Origin: Paenibacillus xylanilyticus | Lineage (GTDB): Bacteria > Bacillota > Bacilli > Paenibacillales > Paenibacillaceae | Length of the DNA stretch: 64,000 bases | Reading direction: 5' to 3' | NCBI RefSeq assembly: GCF_009664365.1 | Contig: NZ_CP044310.1 | Coordinates: 6,201,501-6,265,500, forward strand | Shown: one piece after another, positions 43,336-51,945 of the stretch | Numbering within the stretch: the first letter of the stretch is position 1 | Layout: each line of letters opens with the position of its first letter | Program-made: the position numbers and the translations under genes | The notes under the pieces: generated by a model | The model's input: only the letters and a program-made list of their open reading frames with translations | The model's database searches: none | Told to the model about the DNA's origin: nothing

Positions 43336-43408
43336 TAAGCTGCTGTACGAATGTTTTACCCTAAAGATTAGTCTTATCCATTAAGACCCCTTCACAGTAA
43401 TATAAAAG

Positions 43409-43453
43409 AAGACCTCAACACCCACAGTTATGTGGAGGTTGGGGTCTTTTTTG
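43409..43453 (+). terminator. Intrinsic terminator
   Basis: Imperfect stem AGACCTCAAC..CCACA / TGTGG..GGTTGGGGTCT followed by TTTTTT. Confidence 0.75.
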
Positions 43454-43501
43454 GCGTCCATTGATTACGATGTGGCTAGTACCTGCGTTGATCCAATGAT
43501 C

Positions 43502-43786
43502 TTAGTCCACGTATCCAGCGTGGCCTTTTTCCATGAGATAGTCCATTTCGGCATCCAGAATGCCTTCTACTGTCAATTCATCGAGCTTCACATCTTTGCG
43601 GCTCAGGATGTAGTCAGCCAGATCATCGCCGTCGATGTCCACTTCACCCTTGGCATTTTCATGCGCTTTGTTGATGTAGGCTTGCTCATGCTTCAGCACA
43701 AGCGAAATATTCGCCTGGCTCGCTTTGGTTTTGTCCGCAATATATTGCATCATTTCCTGCTCATTAATCGAATTCGCTTCCGTCAC
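43502..43786 (-). CDS. Conserved-looking small helical protein, unknown function
   Basis: 94 residues from GTG 43786. Helical: MMQYIADKTKASQANISLVLK resembles the first helices of HU-like DNA-binding proteins, followed by an acidic part with VDIDGDDLADYILSRKDV. No family is recognised with confidence. Start chosen because AAGGAG lies 11 nt upstream and an extended -10 (TGCTACAAT) lies just before it; the longer frame to 43825 would begin inside that -10 box and so would not be transcribed. Confidence 0.65.
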   Translation of the reverse strand: MTEANSINEQEMMQYIADKTKASQANISLVLKHEQAYINKAHENAKGEVDIDGDDLADYILSRKDVKLDELTVEGILDAEMDYLMEKGHAGYVD

Positions 43787-43867
43787 GTTCAGTTCAGCTC
43801 CTTGGTTCATACATACTGTTGCCATTGTAGCATAGGTTAACCCATAACAGACATGCCTTATTCAGAT

Positions 43868-45160
43868 CTAAGTTAGACGAACATAGAACGTCGCTCCCTC
43901 TCCTACTACACTACGAGCATAGATCTGACCTTTGTGCTGGTCCACGATGGATTTGGCAATTGCCAGACCGAGACCGTGTCCACCATGCTTGCGTGCTCTG
44001 GATGCATCCGTACGATAGAACCGATCGAATATACGATCCAAATGCTCCGGTGCAATACCTTCCCCTGTATTGGAGACGGCTAGTACCACCTCATGATTAT
44101 GCTTCTTCAGTGAAACATTGACCGCGCCTTTCTCTTTGGAGTATTTCACGGCGTTATCCAGCAGAATCAGAATGACCTGCTTGATCTGTTCACTATTGCC
44201 ATGGACCATGAGCTCCGGCTCAATGCTGTAGTCGAGAGATATATTTTTCTCAAAAATAACAGCTTCCATCGTCAAAATAATGGTCTCTACCGCATCGCTC
44301 ATATCAAACTTGGAGTGGATCATCGTGGAACGCGAATCATCGATCTCGGTCAGATATAACAGATCACTTGTCAACCGGGACATGCGCTCTGTCTCCGACT
44401 TGATATAATGCAGCCATTTGGACTGGTTATCAATTGTATCGTCCCGATTGGCAAGCAGCACGTCGGTGTTGGTATTAATGATGGCCAGAGGTGTCTTCAG
44501 CTCATGAGAGGCGTCCGCGATGAACTGTTTCTGTTTATCGAACGCTTCCTTGACCGGAGCAATGGAACGATTGGCAAAGTAACGGCTCAGGAAATAAATA
44601 ACGACTAACATGAACAAGCCTACGATGGTGAAGGTATAGATCAGATTCGTAAGAATGCCCTGCTGGGCAGTTACATCAATGAACACAATCATATGTCCAT
44701 CGCTGCTCGGATCAATGACATACGCCCAGTTCGTTCCATCTAGCGCAAATTGTCCAGTCTTACGCTCTGAATGATCCGTCTTGTCCACCTTCTCCAGTGC
44801 CTGTGCGTAAAATGCATCCTCCATGCTGAATCTGGATTGTGAATCCGTAATATTCCACTCATTATCCGTCTTCACCATGAACGAGACCGAACGCCCTGGC
44901 GGCGAATTGGGATCTCCGCCTGGCCCGTTCTGCTGCATGTCCGTTGGCGGATTACCTGCGATTGCATCATCCCCTCGCGGCATCTTGGACGAATTATATG
45001 GGTTGTGATAGAAATCGGATACCTTGAAGAGCTCCATATTGGTTTCCCGCTGCACATTCTGGTACGTAATGATATAGATCGTCGCAAAAGCAACCAGCAT
45101 CATGATGGAGATCGATACCAGATTGACGACCAAAAACCGGTTTCGAAGTCTCTTGAACAT
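43868..45160 (-). CDS. Two-component sensor histidine kinase
   Basis: 430 residues: membrane segment ~11-32, extracytoplasmic sensor ~33-170 containing a low-complexity Pro/Gly/Asn stretch, second membrane segment ~171-192, phosphoacceptor box DASHELKTPLA with His219, ATPase motifs LDNAVKYS, NTGEGIAP and GGHGLGLAIAKSI. Stop and start of the pair overlap by one base (TAATG). It is divergent from the VTC/DUF4956/lipoprotein operon, which is its likely target. Confidence 0.92.
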   Translation of the reverse strand: MFKRLRNRFLVVNLVSISIMMLVAFATIYIITYQNVQRETNMELFKVSDFYHNPYNSSKMPRGDDAIAGNPPTDMQQNGPGGDPNSPPGRSVSFMVKTDNEWNITDSQSRFSMEDAFYAQALEKVDKTDHSERKTGQFALDGTNWAYVIDPSSDGHMIVFIDVTAQQGILTNLIYTFTIVGLFMLVVIYFLSRYFANRSIAPVKEAFDKQKQFIADASHELKTPLAIINTNTDVLLANRDDTIDNQSKWLHYIKSETERMSRLTSDLLYLTEIDDSRSTMIHSKFDMSDAVETIILTMEAVIFEKNISLDYSIEPELMVHGNSEQIKQVILILLDNAVKYSKEKGAVNVSLKKHNHEVVLAVSNTGEGIAPEHLDRIFDRFYRTDASRARKHGGHGLGLAIAKSIVDQHKGQIYARSVVGEGATFYVRLT

Positions 45161-45837
45161 TAGGCCGTCACCTCAAGTACATAACCTACACCCCGGATGG
45201 TATTGATGCGGACCTTGGAGTTCAGGAAGGTCAATTTCTTGCGCAAAAACGAGATGTATACCTCCACATTGTTATACTCCACTTCAGAATCGAAACCCCA
45301 CAGCTTCTCGATGATCTGCTCCTTGGACGTGATGGCCTGTTTGCGTGTGATTAGCAGCTCCAGCAGCTCGTTCTCTTTCAGATTAAGCTTAATCTCCTTG
45401 CCCTGCACGGCCAGCTTCAGCTGCGTTGTATTCAGTTCAATATCGCCAAACTTCAATCCGTCCTCGGGTACAACCTCGCCTTTTCTTCTAAGGGCTGCCC
45501 GAATACGGGCCAGCAATTCCTCTGTCTCAAACGGCTTCGCAATATAGTCGTCCGCCCCACAATCGAGTCCGGTTACTTTGTCCGATAGCTCACCCTTGGC
45601 CGTCAGCAGGATCACAGGCGTGTGGTTTCCCTCACTGCGCAGCTTCCTCAGCACGCTGATCCCATCCATCTCCGGCATCATGATATCGAGCAGCAGCAGA
45701 TCGTATATACCGCTTAACGCATAATCGAGTCCTGATCTGCCGTCATGGACCATGTCCACGGAGTAATTGTTTTTCTTCAATATCTGGGATACGGCCTCAG
45801 CCAAATGAACCTCATCTTCCGCAATTAATATTCTCAT
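45160..45837 (-). CDS. OmpR-family response regulator
   Basis: 225 residues: receiver (E7/D8, phosphoacceptor Asp51 in LLLDIMMPEMDG, Lys in IAKPF) and winged-helix domain (LKENELLELLITRKQAIT ... NVEVYISFLRKKL). Start ATG 45837 has AGAGGA 11 nt upstream. A 19-bp motif in inverted copies lies between this gene and the divergent VTC operon and is the best candidate for its binding site. Confidence 0.94.
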   Translation of the reverse strand: MRILIAEDEVHLAEAVSQILKKNNYSVDMVHDGRSGLDYALSGIYDLLLLDIMMPEMDGISVLRKLRSEGNHTPVILLTAKGELSDKVTGLDCGADDYIAKPFETEELLARIRAALRRKGEVVPEDGLKFGDIELNTTQLKLAVQGKEIKLNLKENELLELLITRKQAITSKEQIIEKLWGFDSEVEYNNVEVYISFLRKKLTFLNSKVRINTIRGVGYVLEVTA

Positions 45838-45909
45838 GATCTATTCATTCCTCTGCCTTGAATTGTTCGTCGCCACTTTCTTTTATTATATCAATCATTC
45901 TACCTGCCG

Positions 45910-46010
45910 AACCTTGAATCAATCTTAATTCATTTATTTTACGAGAACTATTATAGGAAGGTAAAAAAAGATCAACGGAATGTAAAATCATTTAAGATTC
46001 ATTCAAGGTT
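45910..46010. promoter_or_regulatory. Inverted 19-bp motif in the TCS/VTC divergent region
   Basis: AACCTTGAATCAATCTTAA (45910-45928) and TTAAGATTCATTCAAGGTT (45992-46010) are inverted copies with 18 of 19 bases matching, 63 nt apart. The first directly abuts a weak -35 (TAATTC, 45926-45931), 17 nt before a -10 TATTAT (45949-45954) reading towards the VTC gene, as expected for an activator site. A partial third copy, GAATGAATCTTAA, ends at the VTC start codon (46078-46090). Confidence 0.65.
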
Positions 46011-46090
46011 GGCGCTCTAAGATACAGACATGGAAGCGATACACGATGAAACAAAACATACAACCCATGGATGAAAGGAATGAATCTTAA

Positions 46091-46909
46091 ATGGCGATTG
46101 AAGTATTCAACCGATATGAGAGCAAGTATCTTCTGACCGATGAGCAATATGAACGTTTCTACCGTGATCTGCTGAAGTACATGGAACTGGACGCGTACAA
46201 CAAGAAACACGAGTTCTACTCCATCAGCAACCTGTACTTCGATACTCCGCAGGATTCCCTGATCCGCGCAAGTCTCTCCAAGCCCAAATATAAGGAGAAG
46301 CTGAGATTGCGGGCTTATGGGGTTCCTGAAGAAAATGCCAAAGTGTATCTGGAGATCAAAAAGAAAGTGTTTGGCCTGGTAAACAAAAGAAGAACCGCCC
46401 TGATGCTGGATGAGGCTTACGAATTCGTTCGTACGGGACAGGCACCTGAGCTGGCAGATTACATGAACAAGCAGGTTGTCGATGAGATCGAATACTTCCT
46501 TCGCTTATACAACCTGGAGCCAAAAGTGTATCTGGCCTATGAACGCAAAGCATTGTTCGATAAGAACAGCCGCGATCTCCGCATTACCTTTGACACCAAT
46601 ATCCGCAGCCGCAGATACGATCTGAAGCTGGAGCAGGGAGACTATGGTGAACCATTGGTGGAGGACGGTCGCTGGCTGATGGAGGTCAAGGCGGAGAAAA
46701 CCGTTCCGTTCTGGCTATCCCAGCTATTGTCTGAACATGGCTTGTACCGTGTAGGCTTCTCCAAATACGGCAACGAATTCAGACGCCTCGTCCGAACGAC
46801 GAACCTGAACTACCAGGGGGAACGAATCCTCGTTCCAGGTACCGATTTCGATCCTGCCATGAAACCAAACCAAACGATCATAGAAAGAGAGAGTGTAGTA
46901 TATGCTTGA
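46091..46909 (+). CDS. VTC-domain (polyphosphate-polymerase-like) protein
   Basis: 272-residue cytoplasmic protein of the VTC/triphosphate-tunnel type: RYESKYLLTDEQYERFY at the start, YFDTP, YKEKLRLRAYG, VYLEIKKK, VYLAYERKA, and LMEVKAEK. The alternating basic and acidic strands line a tunnel that handles polyphosphate or other triphosphates in relatives. It begins a three-gene operon with DUF4956 and a Cthe_2159-type lipoprotein, overlapping the DUF4956 start by 8 nt. AAAGGA lies about 11 nt upstream. Catalytic activity of bacterial members of this operon is inferred only. Confidence 0.85.
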   Translation: MAIEVFNRYESKYLLTDEQYERFYRDLLKYMELDAYNKKHEFYSISNLYFDTPQDSLIRASLSKPKYKEKLRLRAYGVPEENAKVYLEIKKKVFGLVNKRRTALMLDEAYEFVRTGQAPELADYMNKQVVDEIEYFLRLYNLEPKVYLAYERKALFDKNSRDLRITFDTNIRSRRYDLKLEQGDYGEPLVEDGRWLMEVKAEKTVPFWLSQLLSEHGLYRVGFSKYGNEFRRLVRTTNLNYQGERILVPGTDFDPAMKPNQTIIERESVVYA

Positions 46910-47582
46910 TTCCATTTTCAGTTCTGCTCTAACCGACACAACGCTCACATTCAGCAGCGCCGTGATCACGATTGGCCTAGCCATCCTTATGGGTGCAATT
47001 ATCAGTCTCACATACATGAAAACCAATGCAAACACATACTCGCAAAGCTTCACATTAACCATGGTTGTCCTGCCTGTTATCGTTGCGATCATCATCCTGC
47101 TGATCGGCAGCAACGTAGCCCGCGCCTTCAGCTTGGCAGGTGCTTTCTCGATCATCCGTTTCCGAAGCGCACCTGGTGATCCCAAGGATATCTCCTACGT
47201 CCTGTTCACCATGGCTTCCGGTCTTGCCTGCGGCGTCGGCGCATTTGGATACGCGGTATTGTTCACCGTCATCTTGTGTGTACTGATGTTTGTTCTGAGT
47301 CATTTCAAATTCGGAGCCAAGAAGAGTCAACAAAAATTGCTTAAAGTCACCATTCCTGAAAACCTGAGCTATGAAGAAGCCTTTGATGAAGTATTCAAAA
47401 AATTCAATGTCGAGTATCAGTTAAACAAAGTGAGAACAACCGAACTTGGCAGCTTGTACGAACTGGTCTATCTGGTTCACCTTGGCCAGCACGTCAATCA
47501 GAAGGAATTCCTTGATGCCGTTCGTACACGTAACGGGAACCTGGATATCTCCCTCAACATGGCACCTACGCCTGAATATTAA
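46902..47582 (+). CDS. DUF4956 membrane protein
   Basis: 226 residues with four or five membrane segments in the N-terminal ~140 (ending FVLSHFKFG), then a soluble cytoplasmic domain (~145-226) starting LLKVTIPENLSYEEAF. The stretch FSLAGAFSIIRFRSAPGDPKDI between segments is typical of DUF4956. It travels with VTC-domain genes in many bacteria and may form their membrane partner. It overlaps the previous gene by 8 nt. Confidence 0.88.
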   Translation: MLDSIFSSALTDTTLTFSSAVITIGLAILMGAIISLTYMKTNANTYSQSFTLTMVVLPVIVAIIILLIGSNVARAFSLAGAFSIIRFRSAPGDPKDISYVLFTMASGLACGVGAFGYAVLFTVILCVLMFVLSHFKFGAKKSQQKLLKVTIPENLSYEEAFDEVFKKFNVEYQLNKVRTTELGSLYELVYLVHLGQHVNQKEFLDAVRTRNGNLDISLNMAPTPEY

Positions 47583-47616
47583 TTCGAGACATTTTATAAA
47601 TCGAAAGGAACGATAC

Positions 47617-49953
47617 ATGATGAATAAAAAGTGGATTACAGGCAGCAAGTTATGGTCCGTAGCGATGGTTACCGCAATGCTTGCAGCATGCAGTGCTCCA
47701 GCAGCTACCAACTCAACCGCCAACGCCGCAACCTCAACAACAGGCACAACCAAAACGGTTTCCGTTAGTGAGCAGACCTCCGTCAAATATGCGGATCTGG
47801 TCTCCCTGGATGCGGACGATACCAATGTAAGCTGGAGTGAAACCGACTCTACAACCATTAAACTGAGCGGGAAGACAGCAACCGTTACCGGCTCCGGAGC
47901 CAAGGCGGCGAACGGCTCGGTAACCATCTCCGAGGCAGGTACGTATGTGCTTAGCGGGGAACTGACAGACGGGCAAATTGTAGTGAATGTAACCGATAAA
48001 GGAACCGTTCATCTCGTGCTGAATGGGGCAACCATTCACGATAACGACAGTGCGGCCATCTATATTAAGGAAGCTGGCAAAGCTGTGATTACCCTGCAGG
48101 AAGGAACGGAAAATGCCGTTTCGGATGGTACGACCTACGTATACGCTGATGATGCAACGGATGAGCCCGATGCAGCCATCTTCAGTAAAGCAGATCTGAC
48201 GTTTAACGGCACAGGTAAACTCAACGTAACAGGTAACTACAACGAAGGGATCACAAGTAAAGATGATCTCATCATTGTAAGTGGTACCATTAACGTCAAA
48301 GCAGCAGATGACGGCATCAAAGGTAAGGATATGCTTGCTGTCCAGGAAGGTACCATTACGGTTGATGCTGAAGGCGACGGTATGAAATCGACCAATGATA
48401 CCGATGCCGAAAAAGGCTTCGTAGCCATTGCCGGTGGTACATTCGATATCCAAAGTGGTAACGATGGTATTCAGGCTGAGACTACGCTCGTTACCGATGG
48501 CGGAACCTTTAACATCGTAACTGGCGGCGGCAGCGCCAATGCACCAGCCAAAGCAGAAGAAGGTCCGTTCGGCGGCGGTGGCGGTGGCTGGGGTGGCGGA
48601 ACACCTCCAACTGACATGGGTACTCCACCAGATGGTGAACCGCCTGCTGATATGCCGGCAGCGGATGGAACGAATGCAGCAGGTACAGCACCGACAAGTT
48701 CTGCGGATAAGGCTTCGACTACTGCTTCGGATGCAGATGCAGCGGCCACAACTACAACAGAAACAGAATCAACCAGTGCCAAGGCACTTAAGGCAGGGAC
48801 AGATCTTACCGTTAACGGCGGTACGTACACCATTGATTCCATGGATGATTCCCTGCACAGCAACAGCAATGTAACGATTAATGACGGCAAGATCTCACTC
48901 GAATCCGGCGATGACGGCATTCATGCCGATCTGGCGCTGACCATTAACGGTGGAACAATTGTCATTGCGAAGAGCTATGAAGGGCTTGAAGGAGCATCCA
49001 TTACACTGAATGATGGTGATGTGGACGTAACTTCTTCAGATGATGGCGTCAATGCTTCGGGTGACATCACTGCAGCAACTGCAGATGCTGAGGCAACGAC
49101 AGGAGAAGACAGCTCTCAAGCAGCTGACACAACTGCCGCTTCCAATATCTCTGTAACCGAGACGACTGGAACAACATCAACAACTGCAGATACGGATCAA
49201 ACAGATCAAAGTACGGACGCAAATACCAATACTCGCCCACAAGGTGGCGCGCCAGGCGGCATGCCGGGTGAATCCGCTGGAAACAGTGAGCTTCACATTA
49301 ACGGTGGATCCCTTACCGTCAATGCAGGTGGCGATGGACTTGATTCCAATGGTTCCATCTACATGACCGGCGGAACCGTGATTGTGAACGGACCAACCGA
49401 TAATGGCAACGGACCACTGGATTATGACGGTACATTCGAGATGAGCGGTGGCTATCTGGTTGCAGCCGGCAGTTCCGGCATGGCACAAGGTACATCGGAT
49501 TCCTCCACTCAAAACACCATTGTGATGACATTCCCTGAAACGCAAAAAGCAGGAACCCTGGTTCACGTACAAGATAGCGATGGCAACAACATCCTGACCT
49601 TTGCTCCAGCAAAAGATTATCAATCCGTTGTCATCAGCTCTCCAGACCTGAAAGAAGACGGCTCTTATGAGATCTACTCTGGGGGAACATCGACGGGTAC
49701 AGCCACAGATGGCCTGTACACAGATGGTACGTACAGTGGCGGCACCAAAGTGGTTGCATTCCAATCCACAAGCAACGTTACCTGGGTGAATGAATCTGGT
49801 GTAACCACTGCCAATACCGGCATCGGTGGTCCTGGTGGAGGACGCGGCCAAGGTGGATTCGGAGGCGGACGAAACAGAACAGAATCCGGTACAACGACAG
49901 ACAGCACAAGCACAAGTACCAACGCGACAGACTCCACAAACTCCGCAAAATAA
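47617..49953 (+). CDS. Cthe_2159-type carbohydrate-binding lipoprotein
   Basis: 778-residue exported lipoprotein. The signal peptide ends in lipobox LAAC with Cys25. The body is built from short beta-helix turns of the form NGGT-x-x-I and DDGI-x-A, as in Cthe_2159 polygalacturonate-binding proteins. It is interrupted by low-complexity Thr/Ala/Ser- and Gly/Pro-rich inserts (a run of glycines near residue 315) and ends in a Gly/Arg and Thr/Ser tail. Probably binds acidic sugar polymers and calcium at the cell surface. AAAGGA lies 7 nt before ATG 47617. Last gene of the VTC operon. Confidence 0.82.
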   Translation: MMNKKWITGSKLWSVAMVTAMLAACSAPAATNSTANAATSTTGTTKTVSVSEQTSVKYADLVSLDADDTNVSWSETDSTTIKLSGKTATVTGSGAKAANGSVTISEAGTYVLSGELTDGQIVVNVTDKGTVHLVLNGATIHDNDSAAIYIKEAGKAVITLQEGTENAVSDGTTYVYADDATDEPDAAIFSKADLTFNGTGKLNVTGNYNEGITSKDDLIIVSGTINVKAADDGIKGKDMLAVQEGTITVDAEGDGMKSTNDTDAEKGFVAIAGGTFDIQSGNDGIQAETTLVTDGGTFNIVTGGGSANAPAKAEEGPFGGGGGGWGGGTPPTDMGTPPDGEPPADMPAADGTNAAGTAPTSSADKASTTASDADAAATTTTETESTSAKALKAGTDLTVNGGTYTIDSMDDSLHSNSNVTINDGKISLESGDDGIHADLALTINGGTIVIAKSYEGLEGASITLNDGDVDVTSSDDGVNASGDITAATADAEATTGEDSSQAADTTAASNISVTETTGTTSTTADTDQTDQSTDANTNTRPQGGAPGGMPGESAGNSELHINGGSLTVNAGGDGLDSNGSIYMTGGTVIVNGPTDNGNGPLDYDGTFEMSGGYLVAAGSSGMAQGTSDSSTQNTIVMTFPETQKAGTLVHVQDSDGNNILTFAPAKDYQSVVISSPDLKEDGSYEIYSGGTSTGTATDGLYTDGTYSGGTKVVAFQSTSNVTWVNESGVTTANTGIGGPGGGRGQGGFGGGRNRTESGTTTDSTSTSTNATDSTNSAK

Positions 49954-50010
49954 GTAATAACGCACGAAGCAGAGCGGTATAAAATAAATCGCCTGTTCCG
50001 GATAACAATA

Positions 50011-50055
50011 GAAGGCGCCGAATTCACTGTAGAAGTGGGTTCGGCGCCTTCTTTC
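50011..50055. terminator. Bidirectional intrinsic terminator
   Basis: Perfect 12-bp stem GAAGGCGCCGAA (50011-50022) / TTCGGCGCCTTC (50040-50051), then TTTC on the plus strand. Confidence 0.8.
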
Positions 50056-50062
50056 GTTCTCT

Positions 50063-50641
50063 TCAGAATGTGTATACATAAACCTTCGTACGCAAAGCAT
50101 CCTTGCACGTGATTGTTCGGAGAGGAACTTTGCCCGGAAGTGCGAAACAGACACAGATAACCCGTGCCCCCGGTGGAAGCTCCCGGCTAAACTTGTCCAC
50201 GAGCCGGGTCATGGCACCCGGAAACAGGTAACAGACCACACCGTCTGCATGTTCATAGGAGCTCTTGTAGATATCGCCGCGTATGAACCGCAGCCGTCCC
50301 TTCAGTGAATTCCGCTCGCCCTTGGCTTTCCTGAATCCAATCATCATGCTGGACATGACTTGAGAGAACCAGAAGGGAATGACCGAATTCTCAATGCCCG
50401 TAACACGCTTACCCGGACAATGACGGACGATGTCCACTCCAAGCGTCCCCCAGCCGGAACCTGCCTCAATGATATCCCCGTAACCCGGAATGCGATGAAC
50501 CTCCTGAATGACTACCTGCCGGACCAGTCTGGATGTGGGCATGGGCGAAATTCCATTTTTCCAGCTGACCAGCACAATGGATATTACGGCGATTAGCGTC
50601 ACCACGGCAATCAGCCATGGAATGAATTGAATGATCAACAT
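50063..50641 (-). CDS. Membrane-anchored SAM-methyltransferase-like protein
   Basis: 192 residues. N-terminal membrane segment (~3-26), then a class I methyltransferase-like domain: IIEAGSGWGTLGVDIVRH is motif I, VTGIENS motif II, RFIRGDIYK, and VVCYLFPGAM after strand 4. The acceptor site is not identifiable. The ribosome site (GAGG) is only 2 nt from ATG 50641, so the start is uncertain. It follows the FHA regulator gene by about 29 nt on the same strand; the two may work together. Confidence 0.7.
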   Translation of the reverse strand: MLIIQFIPWLIAVVTLIAVISIVLVSWKNGISPMPTSRLVRQVVIQEVHRIPGYGDIIEAGSGWGTLGVDIVRHCPGKRVTGIENSVIPFWFSQVMSSMMIGFRKAKGERNSLKGRLRFIRGDIYKSSYEHADGVVCYLFPGAMTRLVDKFSRELPPGARVICVCFALPGKVPLRTITCKDALRTKVYVYTF

Positions 50642-50670
50642 GGCCTCATCCCTTTATTCATACAAACTGG

Positions 50671-51360
50671 TTACATCATGCCACCCATAACGCCAGGCAC
50701 ATGTGATTTCATGTATACACCCTTTTTATAAACGGACTTAATCGTAAAATGGTCACCTAACTTGCGATTGGTCCGATAGATCAGCGAGTTGATCTCATCG
50801 ATTCCTACCGAATCGCTCTCCAGCATGCTTCGTTCAGGCCATACCTGGCCAACGATCTGCTCTCTCGTCACAAAATGATCCAGTTGACTGTACAGCAGCT
50901 TGAACAGCTGGAACTCCTTCTTCGACAGCGGAATTTCCACCTCGCCAATCTGTACCGTCTGCAGGTGATCATGCACCCGGACTCCCTCACCCAGCAGATC
51001 GGATATGCGGTATTCGCGTGTTTCTTCGAGATCACCCTCCGTCCGAAGCTGGATCAAACCGTTGACCATGGTCAGAATGTCTCCTTCGGCAAACGGGTAT
51101 TTCTCATAGGGAACAAGCCGCTGCCCGTTCAATTCGGTACCATTTTTGCTATCCAGATCCTCCACCCACAGCTGACGCTGTGCATCATAATGTATGCGGC
51201 AGTGCCGCTTCGATATCAATTGATTATACACGGACAAGTCCGATTCACCGCCGCCCGTATAACGTCCCACCGTGATGGAACGTCCCTGGCTTACGTAAGC
51301 AAATGAGCCATCGCTCTCCTGCCCAGGTGTACGAATGACGATTTTTGCCGTCTCCCGCAT
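50671..51360 (-). CDS. FHA-domain/winged-helix DNA-binding fusion protein
   Basis: 229 residues. N-terminal FHA domain (ITVGRYTGGGESDLSV, ISKRHCRIHY, VEDLDSKNGTELNG) that binds phosphothreonine, then an OmpR/PhoB-type winged helix (LSKKEFQLFKLLYSQLDHFV ... EINSLIYRTNRKLG ... VYKKGVYM). No receiver domain. It may therefore be a transcription factor controlled by a Ser/Thr kinase rather than by a histidine kinase. Start ATG 51360 has GGGAG 6 nt upstream. No kinase gene is adjacent. Confidence 0.83.
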   Translation of the reverse strand: MRETAKIVIRTPGQESDGSFAYVSQGRSITVGRYTGGGESDLSVYNQLISKRHCRIHYDAQRQLWVEDLDSKNGTELNGQRLVPYEKYPFAEGDILTMVNGLIQLRTEGDLEETREYRISDLLGEGVRVHDHLQTVQIGEVEIPLSKKEFQLFKLLYSQLDHFVTREQIVGQVWPERSMLESDSVGIDEINSLIYRTNRKLGDHFTIKSVYKKGVYMKSHVPGVMGGMM

Positions 51361-51571
51361 GTTCATCTCCCACCTTCAATTTTAACTCTAGCTCTATACG
51401 TTTCATGAATAATGATAACTTCATCAGATTTGTTCCATTGTTTGCATCCCTGGATATTTATATAGTGTATACAGGCAATGATGTATTCGTTTCTCTACTA
51501 TACCAGACGTTGTGCTTTTTTTCTCATATCGGTCTTTCATCCAGCCTAATCAACAAGAGAGGGTTATCATC

Positions 51572-51727
51572 ATGAACAAAAAGAAGATTTTCATATACGT
51601 ACTGCTCGCTTTTACCCTGTCCATTACACTAACTGTCCTGTCACGAATGACAGACGAAAGCAGCGAATTATTGAACGGCACGCCAGCCTCTGAAACATCA
51701 TGGCTGCAACTGAACACACAGCCGTGA
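51572..51727 (+). CDS. Small single-pass membrane protein, 51 residues
   Basis: Lysine-rich start (MNKKK), one membrane segment IFIYVLLAFTLSITLTVLS (residues 6-24), and a short polar tail ending LQLNTQP. GAGGG lies about 8 nt before ATG 51572. No family recognised. It is divergent from the FHA regulator gene, with about 210 nt between. Confidence 0.6.
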   Translation: MNKKKIFIYVLLAFTLSITLTVLSRMTDESSELLNGTPASETSWLQLNTQP

Positions 51728-51945
51728 GCTTACTCTATTATAACGCGATCCATGTCATAAACGTTTCACCAATGTCATAACTCACCGTTTGGGTAGAATC
51801 TATCTCCCTGCCTGCATAATCGCATAAGTTCACATGAAGAAGCCCCTTACACGCTGACATCACAGCGGGAAGAGGCCTGTTTGCTTTGCTTAGAAGTGTA
51901 CCATTGGAAATGCGATCTGACGATTGTTCATATTTAAAAAAGTAC

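Noticed and set aside
49177-50154. 325-residue open frame opposite the Cthe_2159-type lipoprotein gene
   Set aside because: Arises from the repetitive Thr/Ala/Gly coding of the plus strand; Cys/His-rich composition is implausible.
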